NCBI RefSeq assembly: GCF_029760895.1
Contig: NZ_CP121679.1
Span: 992,001 to 1,056,000 of the forward strand
Reading direction: 5' to 3'
Source of the DNA: Ancylobacter sp. WKF20
GTDB taxonomy: Bacteria > Pseudomonadota > Alphaproteobacteria > Rhizobiales > Xanthobacteraceae
DNA length: 64,000 bases
The position numbers and the translations under genes were made by a program. Below the pieces are notes generated by a model, which searched no databases, was not told where the DNA came from, and worked only from the letters and a program-made list of their open reading frames with translations. Shown here piece after piece: positions 1 through 8,095 of this stretch (position 1 is its first letter; every line of letters begins with the position of its first letter).

Positions 1-48
1 AGCAAGGGCGCCGTCGCCGCGCCAGACGGGCAGGGGGATTCCGCGTGA
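1..48 (+). CDS. C-terminal tail of an upstream gene (partial)
   Basis: The frame that ends in TGA at 46-48 is open from the window edge and reads SKGAVAAPDGQGDSA. Its stop overlaps the GTG start of the next gene in a GTGA arrangement, the usual sign of translational coupling. The fragment is too short to name. Acyl-CoA transferases of the CaiB type often precede HMG-CoA-lyase-family genes, but that is only a guess from context. Confidence 0.45.
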   Translation, partial: SKGAVAAPDGQGDSA

Positions 49-1004
49 GTCTGGAGACCCTTCCCGCCCGCGTCCACATTCAGGAAGTGGTGACGCGCGA
101 CGGCCTGCAAATCGAGCCGCGCTTCCTGCCGACGCCCGACAAGATCGCGCTGATCGATGCGCTGTCGCAGACTGGCGTGTCGAAGATCGAGGTGACGTCC
201 TTCGTCTCGCCCAAGGCGGTGCCGAATCTTGCCGATGCGCGGGAGGTGGCGCGCGCCATCACGCGCCGCCCTGGCGTCACCTATGTCGCGCTGGTGCCGA
301 ACCTGCGCGGGGCGCAGGAGGCGCTGGACGCCGGCATGGACGAGCTGAACCTCGTCCTCTCGGTGAGCGCGACGCACAATCTCGCCAATATGCGCATGAG
401 CCCGGAACAGTCGCTCGACGGCTTCCGCGCCATCGTGGCGGAGGCCAAGGGGCGCACGACGGGGCGGGCCAAGCTCAACGGCTCCATCGCCACCGCCTTT
501 GGCTGTCCCTTCGAGGGCGCGCAGGCGCCGGAAAAGGTGCTGGCGCTGGTCGGTCGCTATCTCGAGATCGGGCTGGATTCCGTCACGCTGGCCGACACCA
601 CCGGCATGGCCAATCCCCGGCAGGTGGCCGGGCTGGTGCGGGCGGTGCGCCGCAGTTTCGGCGCGGTGCCGCTGACGCTGCATTTCCACAACACGCGCGG
701 CATGGGCCTCGCCAATGTGGTGGCGGCGCTGGAGGAGGGGGCGGACCGTTTCGACGCCTCGCTCGGCGGCCTGGGCGGCTGCCCCTTCGCGCCGGGCGCG
801 ACCGGCAATATCTCGACCGAGGATCTCGTCCATATGCTCGATGAGATGGGCGTGGCGACCGGCGTCGACCTGCCGGCGCTGCTCACCCTCGCGCGCGGCC
901 TGCCGGCGCTCATCGGCCACGACATTCCCGGACAGGTGGCCAAGGCCGGGCGGAGCGGGGATCTGCATCCCGTCCCCGTCGCGCTGCGCCCGGCCGCGTC
1001 CTGA
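45..1004 (+). CDS. Hydroxymethylglutaryl-CoA lyase family protein
   Basis: This is a 319-residue HMGL-like TIM-barrel lyase, close to the usual 300 residues of bacterial HMG-CoA lyases. The N-terminal motif EVVTRDGLQ holds the substrate- and metal-binding R-D-Q triad. LHFHNTRGMG supplies the two metal-binding histidines. The signature GGLGGCPFAPGATGN carries the catalytic cysteine (about residue 246). Family members cleave HMG-CoA to acetoacetate and acetyl-CoA in leucine breakdown, or cleave related 3-hydroxyacyl-CoAs. The start is GTG at 45, overlapping the previous stop. It is followed after 20 bases by an ABC importer in the same direction, so the acyl-CoA cleaved may derive from an imported organic acid. 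The exact substrate is not shown by the sequence. Confidence 0.9.
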   Translation: MSLETLPARVHIQEVVTRDGLQIEPRFLPTPDKIALIDALSQTGVSKIEVTSFVSPKAVPNLADAREVARAITRRPGVTYVALVPNLRGAQEALDAGMDELNLVLSVSATHNLANMRMSPEQSLDGFRAIVAEAKGRTTGRAKLNGSIATAFGCPFEGAQAPEKVLALVGRYLEIGLDSVTLADTTGMANPRQVAGLVRAVRRSFGAVPLTLHFHNTRGMGLANVVAALEEGADRFDASLGGLGGCPFAPGATGNISTEDLVHMLDEMGVATGVDLPALLTLARGLPALIGHDIPGQVAKAGRSGDLHPVPVALRPAAS

Positions 1005-1024
1005 CCCTCGCAACAGGAGAACAG

Positions 1025-1876
1025 ATGATGGATTCCGCGTTGCGGACAGCTACTGACGGCGCGCCGCTGGCGGTGGCGCTGGACGATGTGAGCATCAGCT
1101 TCACCATGAAGGGCAAGCCGACCTTCAAGGCGGTGGCGCCGACCTCGCTGCATGTGCGCGAGGGGGAGTTCGTCGCCATTGTCGGCCCCACCGGCTGCGG
1201 CAAGTCCACCTTGCTCAACGCCACGGCGGGCCTGTTGAAGCCGGCGGGTGGTTCGGTCCGCATTTTCGGGGAACCGCTGGCGGGGCTGAACGCCAAGGCC
1301 GGCTATCTCTTCCAGCAGGACGCGCTGATGCCGTGGAAGACGGCGCTGGACAATGTCGCCATCGCGCTGGAAATCGGCGGCACGCCGCGCGCGCGGGCGC
1401 TGGAGCAGGCGCAGGAATGGCTGACCAAGGTCGGCCTCGGCCGCTTCGGCGAACGCTACCCGCATCAGCTGTCCGGCGGCCAGCGCAAGCGCGTGGCGCT
1501 CGCCCAGGTGCTGGTGCGCGATCCCAAGATTCTCCTGATGGACGAGCCCTTCGGCCCGCTCGACGCGCAGACCCGGCAGATCATGGGCACGCTCCTGCTG
1601 CGGCTCTGGGCGCAGGACCGCAAGGCGGTGATGTTCGTCACCCATGACCTTGAAGAGGCCATCGCGCTCTCCGACCGCGTGGTCATCATGTCGGCCGGGC
1701 CCGAGGCGCGGATCATCGGCGACTTCCCGATCGACCTCGCCCGCCCGCGCGACACCGCCGACATCCGGCTCGACCATCGCTTCCACGAGATCCACCGGCA
1801 GATCTGGAACCAGCTGAAGTCGGAAGTGGCCAAGACCTATGGCGACATCACCGGGGCTGAGGAGATCGCGTCGTGA
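1025..1876 (+). CDS. ABC transporter ATP-binding protein, nitrate/sulfonate/taurine type
   Basis: A 283-residue cytoplasmic ATPase that powers the importer formed with the next two genes. Walker A is GPTGCGKST (about residues 54-62), the Q-loop is in YLFQQDALMPW, the ABC signature is LSGGQRKRVALAQ, Walker B is ILLMDEPFGPLD and the switch histidine is in FVTHDLEEA. The LFQQDALMPW stretch and overall length match the SsuB/TauB/NrtD subfamily. The start is the first of two adjacent ATGs, preceded by AGGAGA. The end overlaps the permease start by four bases (GTGA), so the two are translated together. Confidence 0.93.
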   Translation: MMDSALRTATDGAPLAVALDDVSISFTMKGKPTFKAVAPTSLHVREGEFVAIVGPTGCGKSTLLNATAGLLKPAGGSVRIFGEPLAGLNAKAGYLFQQDALMPWKTALDNVAIALEIGGTPRARALEQAQEWLTKVGLGRFGERYPHQLSGGQRKRVALAQVLVRDPKILLMDEPFGPLDAQTRQIMGTLLLRLWAQDRKAVMFVTHDLEEAIALSDRVVIMSAGPEARIIGDFPIDLARPRDTADIRLDHRFHEIHRQIWNQLKSEVAKTYGDITGAEEIAS

Positions 1877-2667
1877 GGATCCATCCCGTCAAGCTGCTCG
1901 CCCTTCAGGTGCTGGTCGCGGTTGCTGTGCTCGGCTTCTGGCACATCGGCTCCACCGTGCCGATCGGCGGCAAATACCTGCTGCCGGAGTTCTTCTTCTC
2001 CACCCCGCTCGACGTGATGCAGCGCGTGGTCGAGCTGTTCGTCTCCGGCACCATCTGGAAGCACCTCTACATCACGCTGACCGAGACGGTGCTCGCCTTC
2101 GTCATCGGCTCGGCGGGCGGCGTCATCATCGGCTTCTGGTTCGCCCGCAAGCCCATCCTGGCGGCGGTGTTCGATCCCTATGTGAAGATGGTCAACGCCC
2201 TGCCGCGCGTGGTGCTGGCGCCGATCTTCATGCTCTGGCTCGGCCTTGGCATCTGGTCGAAGGTGGCGCTGGGCGTGACGCTGGTGTTCTTCATCGTGTT
2301 CTTCAACGTCTATCAGGGCGTGAAGGAGGTGAGCCCCGTCGTGCTCGCCAATGCCCGCATGATGGGGATGAACGAGCGCCAGCTGTTCCGCAACGTGTAC
2401 TGGCCCTCGGCGCTGTCCTGGATGTTCTCCTCGCTGCACACCTCGGTCGGCTTCGCGCTGGTCGGCGCCGTGGTCGGCGAGTACCTCGGCTCGTCGGCGG
2501 GGCTCGGCTATCTCATTCATCAGGCGGAAGGCGTGTTCGATGTCACCGGCGTGTTCGCCGGCATGTTCATCCTCGCCGCCTTCGTGCTGGTCATCGACTG
2601 GGTGGTGACGCGGGTGGAAAACCGCCTTCTGGTCTGGCGGCCGCAGGCGGCCAGCGAGCAGGGCTGA
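1873..2667 (+). CDS. ABC transporter permease, SsuC/TauC type
   Basis: A 264-residue inner-membrane permease with about six hydrophobic segments (roughly residues 9-27, 70-92, 104-125, 130-150, 195-215 and 228-248). The cytoplasmic EAA-type loop that contacts the ATPase is visible around NARMMGMNERQLFRNVYWPS. It belongs to the BPD_transp_1 family next to SsuC and ThiX. The GTG start lies inside the preceding stop (GTGA). It forms the membrane channel for the binding protein encoded downstream. Confidence 0.92.
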   Translation: MRIHPVKLLALQVLVAVAVLGFWHIGSTVPIGGKYLLPEFFFSTPLDVMQRVVELFVSGTIWKHLYITLTETVLAFVIGSAGGVIIGFWFARKPILAAVFDPYVKMVNALPRVVLAPIFMLWLGLGIWSKVALGVTLVFFIVFFNVYQGVKEVSPVVLANARMMGMNERQLFRNVYWPSALSWMFSSLHTSVGFALVGAVVGEYLGSSAGLGYLIHQAEGVFDVTGVFAGMFILAAFVLVIDWVVTRVENRLLVWRPQAASEQG

Positions 2668-2703
2668 TCCGCAGATAATCGTTCAAGAAACGGGAGGAAC
2701 CTT

Positions 2704-3723
2704 ATGAAATTACGTACGATCCTGCTGGCGGCCTCGCTGCTGCTGCCGGCCCTCGGCGCCGCCCAGGCGGCGGATGTGGAGAAGCCGAACCTGACCATCG
2801 GCGTCGGCGGCAAGCCGCTGCTCTATTATCTCCCGCTGACGCTGGCCGAGCGGCTCGGCTACTTCAAGGATGCCGGCCTCACCGTCGAGATCAACGATTT
2901 CGGCGGCGGCGCCAAGTCGCTGCAGGCGTTGGTCGGCGGCTCGGTGGATGCGGTCACGGGTGCCTATGAGCACACGATCCGCATGCAGCAGAAGAAGCAG
3001 GACATCCGCGCCGTCATCGACCTCGGCCGCTATCCCGGCATCGTGCTCGCCGTGCGCAAGTCCGAGGCCGACAAGATCAAGACGGTGGCGGATCTCAAGG
3101 GCCGGAACATCGGCGTCACCGCGCCGGGCTCCTCGACCCATATCCTCGTGCAGTACGCCTTCGCCAAGGCCGGGCTGAAGCAGGACGACGCGGCGTTCAT
3201 CGGCGTCGGCGGCGGCGCCTCGGCGGTGGCGGCGATGCAGAAGGGCGAGATCGACGCGATCTCCCATCTCGACCCGGTCATCTCCAAGCTTCAGGAACTC
3301 GACCTGATCAATGTGCTGATCGACACCCGTACCACGCAGGGGACCGAGCAGCTGTTCGGCGGCATGAACCCGGCGGCGGTGCTGTACCTCAAGGAGGACT
3401 TCATCAAGGAGAACCCCAAGACGGTGCAGGCCCTCACCAATGTGTTCTACCGCACGCTGAAATGGCTGGAGAAGGCGACGCCCGAGCAGGTCGCCGCCGC
3501 CGTGCCGGAGGAGTATTGGCTGGGTGACAAGGCGCTTTACATCAAGGCGTTCAACGCCTCGCGCGAATCCTACTCGACCGATGGCAACATCGACGAGGCC
3601 AGCATGAAGAGCGCGCTGAACCTGCTCACCACCACCGACCCGAAGCTCGACGGCGCGGCGATCGACCTGTCGAAGACCTTCGACGGCACCTTCCTCGCCA
3701 AGGCGAAGGCGCAGGTCCAGTAA
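2704..3723 (+). CDS. ABC transporter substrate-binding protein, NMT1/THI5-like
   Basis: A 339-residue periplasmic binding protein. Residues 1-23 form a signal peptide (KLRTILLAASLLLPALGAAQA, then AADVEKP). The mature part has the NMT1/THI5/SsuA fold, with YYLPLTLAERLGYFKDAGL near the N terminus and a GGGAKSLQALVGG ligand loop. Relatives bind nitrate, alkylsulfonates, taurine, pyrimidines or aromatic acids, so the ligand cannot be named. Pairing with an acyl-CoA lyase argues for an organic acid over sulfonate. A Shine-Dalgarno GGGAGGAAC precedes the ATG, and the operon ends at the hairpin at 3776. Confidence 0.92.
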   Translation: MKLRTILLAASLLLPALGAAQAADVEKPNLTIGVGGKPLLYYLPLTLAERLGYFKDAGLTVEINDFGGGAKSLQALVGGSVDAVTGAYEHTIRMQQKKQDIRAVIDLGRYPGIVLAVRKSEADKIKTVADLKGRNIGVTAPGSSTHILVQYAFAKAGLKQDDAAFIGVGGGASAVAAMQKGEIDAISHLDPVISKLQELDLINVLIDTRTTQGTEQLFGGMNPAAVLYLKEDFIKENPKTVQALTNVFYRTLKWLEKATPEQVAAAVPEEYWLGDKALYIKAFNASRESYSTDGNIDEASMKSALNLLTTTDPKLDGAAIDLSKTFDGTFLAKAKAQVQ

Positions 3724-3775
3724 GCCGCAAAAGCGGCCCGGCAGCGCCCGCGCCGCCATCCTTCCCCACGCTTCG

Positions 3776-3805
3776 CGCCGCCCGGTTCCCGCCGGGCGGC
3801 GTTTT
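3776..3805 (+). terminator. Rho-independent terminator
   Basis: A perfect 10-bp stem, CGCCGCCCGG at 3776-3785 and CCGGGCGGCG at 3792-3801, closes a 6-base loop and is followed by TTTTC. It lies 52 bases after the binding-protein stop and touches the stop codon of the convergent GGDEF-EAL gene, so it ends the HMGL-ABC operon. Confidence 0.85.
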
Positions 3806-5874
3806 CACAGGGCGAGGCTCAGGCCCGCGCTCGACAGGTTGAACGTCTGCGCCAGCGGCACCGGCCGCCCCAGCAGATAGCCCTGAACCTCGTGGCAGCC
3901 CTCCGCTTCCAGCAAGGCGAGCTGTTCGACCGTCTCCACCCCCTCGGCCAGCACCTGGATCTTCAGGCTATGGCCGAGCGCCAGCACCGCGCGCAGGATG
4001 GCCAGCGCCTCGGCGCTGCCCGTCACATCGCGCATGAAGGAGCGATCGAGCTTGATGCGCTGGAACGGGAAAACCCGGAGCACGTCGAGCGAGGAATAGC
4101 CGGTGCCGAAATCGTCGATGGCGATCATCACGCCGAGCTTGCGGATCTCGTTGAGCACGGCGAGGCAGTGCGCACGCTCCTCCATCAGCGAGGTTTCCGT
4201 CACCTCCAGCTCCAGCCGCGCCGGGTCCAGCCCGCTATCCTTCAGCGCGCTGGCCACCAGCCGGGGCAGGTCGCCATACATGATCTGCACGGCGGAGATA
4301 TTGACGGCCACGCGATGCGGCGCCGGCCATTGGGCCGCGTCGCGGCAGGCGGTGCGCAGCACCCATTCGCCGACCGGCAGGATCAGCCCGCTTTCCTCGG
4401 CCAGTGGGATGAAGTCGCCGGGCGAGATGAAGCCGCGCACCGGGTGGTGCCAGCGCAGCAGCGCCTCATAGCCGATCACCTCGGTCGGCCCAACCTCATG
4501 GTCGAGCCGCGGCTGGCCCTCCGCTCCCTCGGGCGCGAGGCGGGCCTGCAGCTGGTAATGCAGCTCGAAAGCGCCTTGCTCCAGCGCGTTGCGGATTTCC
4601 AGCACCAGCTCGCGCCGCCCGCGCGCGACCTCATCCATGGCCGCTTCGTAATAGGAGACGCCGCGCGCCGGGTCCGCCTTGGCGCGGTACATGGCGAGAT
4701 CGGCATTGCCGACGATCTGCGCCGCCGTCGCCCCGTCCTGCGGGTAGAGCGAGACGCCGAAGCTGGCATGGGCCAGCACGTCGAATTCCTTGATGCGTAC
4801 CGGCGCCTGCAGCGCGCGCTCCAGCCGGCGCAGGAAATCCTCGGGCTTGCGTCCGCCGCTGAGCGGGCAGATGGCGGCAAATTCGTCACCGCCCATGCGG
4901 GCGAGGAACTCGCCGTCGCGCAGTTCGGCGCTCATGCGCGCGGCGACCGCGCGCAGCAGCGCATCGCCCCCCTCATGGCCATGCACGTCATTGACCGCCT
5001 TGAACTTGTCGAAGTCGATGATGACCACGGCGAAGCTGCGCCCTTCCGAACGGGCGCGGGCGAGCTTGAGTTCCAGATAGCTGGTGAAGCTGTTGCGGTT
5101 GGGCAGGCCGGTCAGCCCGTCCACCAGCGCCATCTGGCGCAGCGCGTCCACCGTCTGGTCGTTCACGTCGGTGTCGATCATATGCGCGACCCCGCCCGTC
5201 GCCGCGACCAGCAGCGCGGCGCAGGTCACCGCCACGGCAAGCCCGTCAAAGCTCGACGGATCCACCGCCGGCGCGCCGAACGGCACCAGCGTCAGCGCCG
5301 CCATGCCGGTGAAGTGCAGGGTGAGGATGCACAGCGTGAACAGGCCGAGGCCGAGCACCCGCCGCCCGCGCAGCTCGAACCCCAGCGCGCCGAGCGCGCA
5401 GACCACCGCGAGCGCGACGGAGGCGGCGACATAGGTCGCGTCCCAGAGCATCAGCCCCTGCGCGCGATAGGCGAGCATGCCGACATAGTGCATGCCGGAG
5501 ACCGAGAGGCCGAGCAGCAGGCCGGCCATTAGCCACGCCATCCGCCGCCCCGGCTGGCGCGTGGCCGGCGCCAGATGGAAGGCCAGCGCAATGCCGGTGA
5601 TGACCACGAACAGGGAAACCAGCGTCAGCACCGGATCGTAGCTGGCGACCACGTCGGTCCGGTAGGCCAGCATGGCGACGAAATGGGTGCACCAGACCGA
5701 GCAGCCCGCCGCCACGGAGGAGAGGAACAGCCATCCCGCCCGCTGGCGCCCGTCACGCTGGCGGGCACGTCGGTAGAGCTCCAACGCCACCCAGCTGCCC
5801 CCGCCACACACCAGCACAGCGAGTGCCAGAAGCCACAGGTCATGTTCGGTCGTGAGGCACGAGAGAATGCGCAT
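3805..5874 (-). CDS. MHYT-GGDEF-EAL cyclic-di-GMP signalling protein
   Basis: A 689-residue inner-membrane protein. Residues about 8-235 hold seven hydrophobic segments with MHYT-type repeats (THFVAMLAY, MHYVGMLAY, LHFTGMAAL), a sensor thought to bind copper or a diatomic gas. The diguanylate cyclase domain (about 255-410) has an intact GGDEF signature near residue 327. The EAL phosphodiesterase domain (about 440-675) keeps YEALLRW (about 467) and the DDFGTGYSSL loop. Both catalytic sites look intact, so it may make or break c-di-GMP depending on the sensed signal. It is transcribed alone, divergently from the DUF3833 gene across a strikingly symmetrical 200-base spacer. Confidence 0.93.
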   Translation of the reverse strand: MRILSCLTTEHDLWLLALAVLVCGGGSWVALELYRRARQRDGRQRAGWLFLSSVAAGCSVWCTHFVAMLAYRTDVVASYDPVLTLVSLFVVITGIALAFHLAPATRQPGRRMAWLMAGLLLGLSVSGMHYVGMLAYRAQGLMLWDATYVAASVALAVVCALGALGFELRGRRVLGLGLFTLCILTLHFTGMAALTLVPFGAPAVDPSSFDGLAVAVTCAALLVAATGGVAHMIDTDVNDQTVDALRQMALVDGLTGLPNRNSFTSYLELKLARARSEGRSFAVVIIDFDKFKAVNDVHGHEGGDALLRAVAARMSAELRDGEFLARMGGDEFAAICPLSGGRKPEDFLRRLERALQAPVRIKEFDVLAHASFGVSLYPQDGATAAQIVGNADLAMYRAKADPARGVSYYEAAMDEVARGRRELVLEIRNALEQGAFELHYQLQARLAPEGAEGQPRLDHEVGPTEVIGYEALLRWHHPVRGFISPGDFIPLAEESGLILPVGEWVLRTACRDAAQWPAPHRVAVNISAVQIMYGDLPRLVASALKDSGLDPARLELEVTETSLMEERAHCLAVLNEIRKLGVMIAIDDFGTGYSSLDVLRVFPFQRIKLDRSFMRDVTGSAEALAILRAVLALGHSLKIQVLAEGVETVEQLALLEAEGCHEVQGYLLGRPVPLAQTFNLSSAGLSLAL

Positions 5875-5960
5875 GGAAGACGTACCGACGTTACCTGTGG
5901 CGGCGCCCCGCGCTTGCCACTCCCTGAGAGGCCGCCATTCCCGGCTCGGGCCATTTGCCG

Positions 5961-6049
5961 TTTACGTAGCGGATCGGCCTGACGATCACCATCGCGCGAG
6001 GAAAAACGCGCGGCAGGCCGATCATCCACGGGCGCCACCGGTACGTAAA
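5961..6049. promoter_or_regulatory. Nested inverted repeats between divergent genes
   Basis: Three inverted repeats are nested around one centre near 6003. The outer arms TTTACGTA (5961-5968) and TACGTAAA (6042-6049) each contain a TACGTA palindrome. The middle arms are GATCGGCCTG (5972-5981) and CAGGCCGATC (6014-6023). The inner arms are CGCGCG (5993-5998) and CGCGCG (6007-6012) around AGGAAAAA. The element fills the spacer between the MHYT-GGDEF-EAL gene and the DUF3833 gene. It could be a shared operator pair or a cruciform/hairpin in the DUF3833 leader. Confidence 0.55.
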
Positions 6050-6074
6050 TCCGAAACAATTCACGGAGTGTGCC

Positions 6075-6605
6075 ATGCGCCACAGTCTCAAACGCATTCT
6101 GCCCATGAGCTTCCTCGCGGCGGCGTCGCTGGTTGCCGGCGCACCGGCCCAGTCCAGCCCGGCAGGGATGGCGCCCTTCACCCTGGAGGGCTATTTCACC
6201 GGCAAGACCGAGGCGACGGGCTCGTTCAGCGCCATCAACGGCACGTCGCGGCAGTTCGCCGTCGCGCTGGACGGCAAATGGAATGGACACCTGCTGACGC
6301 TGGTGGAGAAGTTCACCTTCACCGATGGCGAGCGCCAGACCAAGACCTGGCGGTTCGAGAAGCAGCCGGACGGCACCTATCTCGGCACGCGCGAGGATGT
6401 GCGCGGCGATACCCGCGTCACCATCAACGGCAATACCGCGACCTTCAATTACCTCGTCGATCTCGACGAGGGGCCGGGCGAAAATCTGGTGCGCTTCTAC
6501 GACACCATGACCCTGCGCGCCGACGGCACCGTGCTGAACACGGCCTGGGTCACGAAGTTCGGGCTGCCGGTCGCCCGCACGCGGGTCGAGTTCCGGCGGC
6601 CCTGA
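6075..6605 (+). CDS. DUF3833 family exported protein
   Basis: A 176-residue protein with an N-terminal signal sequence (about residues 1-27, LPMSFLAAASLVAGAPAQS) and a beta-rich body. The features FTLEGYFTGKTEATGSF, FTDGERQTKTWRFEK and FYDTMTLRADGTVLN are characteristic of DUF3833. In other proteobacteria this family sits in operons with cyclopropane-fatty-acid synthase and DUF1365 genes, so a role in envelope lipid modification is plausible; no such neighbours are present here. Its TGA shares one base with the ATG of the next gene (TGATG), which points to coupled expression with an MFS carrier. The biochemical function is unknown. Confidence 0.82.
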   Translation: MRHSLKRILPMSFLAAASLVAGAPAQSSPAGMAPFTLEGYFTGKTEATGSFSAINGTSRQFAVALDGKWNGHLLTLVEKFTFTDGERQTKTWRFEKQPDGTYLGTREDVRGDTRVTINGNTATFNYLVDLDEGPGENLVRFYDTMTLRADGTVLNTAWVTKFGLPVARTRVEFRRP

Positions 6606-7951
6606 TGGCCGCAGCATCCGCGCCGGGGATCGGCCGCTGGCGGTTGCTGGCCTATGCGCTGCCGGCCTTGCCGCTCGCGGCCCTCGCCCTGCCGCTCTAT
6701 CTGCTGGTGCCGACCTTCTACACCGAGACGCTCGGCCTCTCGCTCGGTGCTGTGGGCGGCGTGCTGCTGGCGGTCCGCCTCATCGACGCCGCTGGCGACG
6801 TGGCGCTGGGTCTGCTGTCCGACCGCATCAAGACCCGCCTCGGGCGCCGGCGCACCCTGTTCCTCGCCGCGCTGCCGGTGGCGGCGGTCAGCGCCTACAT
6901 GCTCTTTGCCCCGCCGGCCGGGGCAGGCCTCGCCTATCTCGCCTTCTGGGCGACGGGCGTCTCGCTCGGCTACACGGCGGCGACCCTTGCCTATGGCGCT
7001 TGGGGGGCGGAGCTGTCGGGCGATTACCGCGAGCGCGCCGCCATCACCGCCGCGCGCGAGGGGGCGACGCTGATCGGCACGCTGGTCGCCATCAGCCTGC
7101 CCTTCCTGACCGGCTTTGACCGGTCGGACGGACGGCACGGCGATTCCCTGCACGGACTTGCACTGATTGGCCTGACTGTCCTCCTCACTGCACCGACTTT
7201 TGGACTCACTGCACTGCGCTTCGTGCCCGAGCCGGTGGACCATTCGCGCACCCGGCTGGACCTGCGCGAGGGGCTGAAACACCTCGCGGCTAACCGCCCG
7301 TTCCTGCGCCTGCTCGCCGCCTTCGTGCTGAACGGGCTCGCCAACGCCATTCCAGCGACGCTTTTCCTCTATTTCGTCGCCGACCGGCTGGGGGCGCCGG
7401 AATTGCGCGGCCCACTGCTTTTCGCCTATTTTCTCAGTGCGATAGCCGGTGTGCCGCTGGCGCTGAAGGTCGCCGCAAGGGTAGGAAAACACCGCGCCTG
7501 GTGCGGCTCCATGCTGATCGCCTGTGCCATCTTCGCGGCGGCGGGATTTCTCGGCCCCGGCGACAGCGCCGCCTTCGCGGCGATCTGCGTGGCGACCGGC
7601 CTCCTGCTCGCCTTCGACCTGGTGATCCCCCCGGCCATCCAGGCCGACGTCATCGACGCCGACACCGCCGCCTCCGGCGAGCAACGCTCCGGCCTCTATT
7701 TCGCGGCCTGGACGCTGGCCACGAAAATCTCGCTAGCCCTTAGTGTGGGCTTGGTTTTTCCGCTTCTGGACGTCGCCGGTTTCACCCCGGGCGCGCCCGG
7801 TGGCGCAGGCACGGGCGCGCTCGCCGCGCTCTATGCCTGGCTGCCGCTGGCGCCAAAGCTGGCCGCCATCGCGCTGATGTGGCGCTTCCCGCTGGACGAG
7901 GCGGCGCAGCGTGCCTTGCGCGCCCGCATCGAGAGCGCGGCGGCGCCCTAA
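6605..7951 (+). CDS. MFS transporter, GPH (MelB-like) family
   Basis: A 448-residue inner-membrane carrier with about twelve hydrophobic segments. The loop DRIKTRLGRRRTLFL after helix 2-3 and the VPTFYTETLGLSLGAVGG opening match the MFS_2/GPH cation symporter group. I chose the ATG at 6605, overlapping the DUF3833 stop by one base. The same frame is open further upstream, but that part lies over the DUF3833 gene and is not membrane-like. GPH members usually move sugars, but MFS_2 homologues paired with DUF3833 probably move a lipid or lysolipid-like compound. The substrate is not evident. Confidence 0.85.
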   Translation: MAAASAPGIGRWRLLAYALPALPLAALALPLYLLVPTFYTETLGLSLGAVGGVLLAVRLIDAAGDVALGLLSDRIKTRLGRRRTLFLAALPVAAVSAYMLFAPPAGAGLAYLAFWATGVSLGYTAATLAYGAWGAELSGDYRERAAITAAREGATLIGTLVAISLPFLTGFDRSDGRHGDSLHGLALIGLTVLLTAPTFGLTALRFVPEPVDHSRTRLDLREGLKHLAANRPFLRLLAAFVLNGLANAIPATLFLYFVADRLGAPELRGPLLFAYFLSAIAGVPLALKVAARVGKHRAWCGSMLIACAIFAAAGFLGPGDSAAFAAICVATGLLLAFDLVIPPAIQADVIDADTAASGEQRSGLYFAAWTLATKISLALSVGLVFPLLDVAGFTPGAPGGAGTGALAALYAWLPLAPKLAAIALMWRFPLDEAAQRALRARIESAAAP

Positions 7952-8095
7952 CGGGGGGAGGGGTGGCGGTATTAAAACACCGAATCTGTTGCCGCCTGGC
8001 GTCAGTGAGCGACCCGCGCCGTGCCGGAACGTCAACCGCCTCTGGCTGGGGAGGGGCCAATCGGCTATGCCCACCGCCCACAGGTGAGGTGCGTG

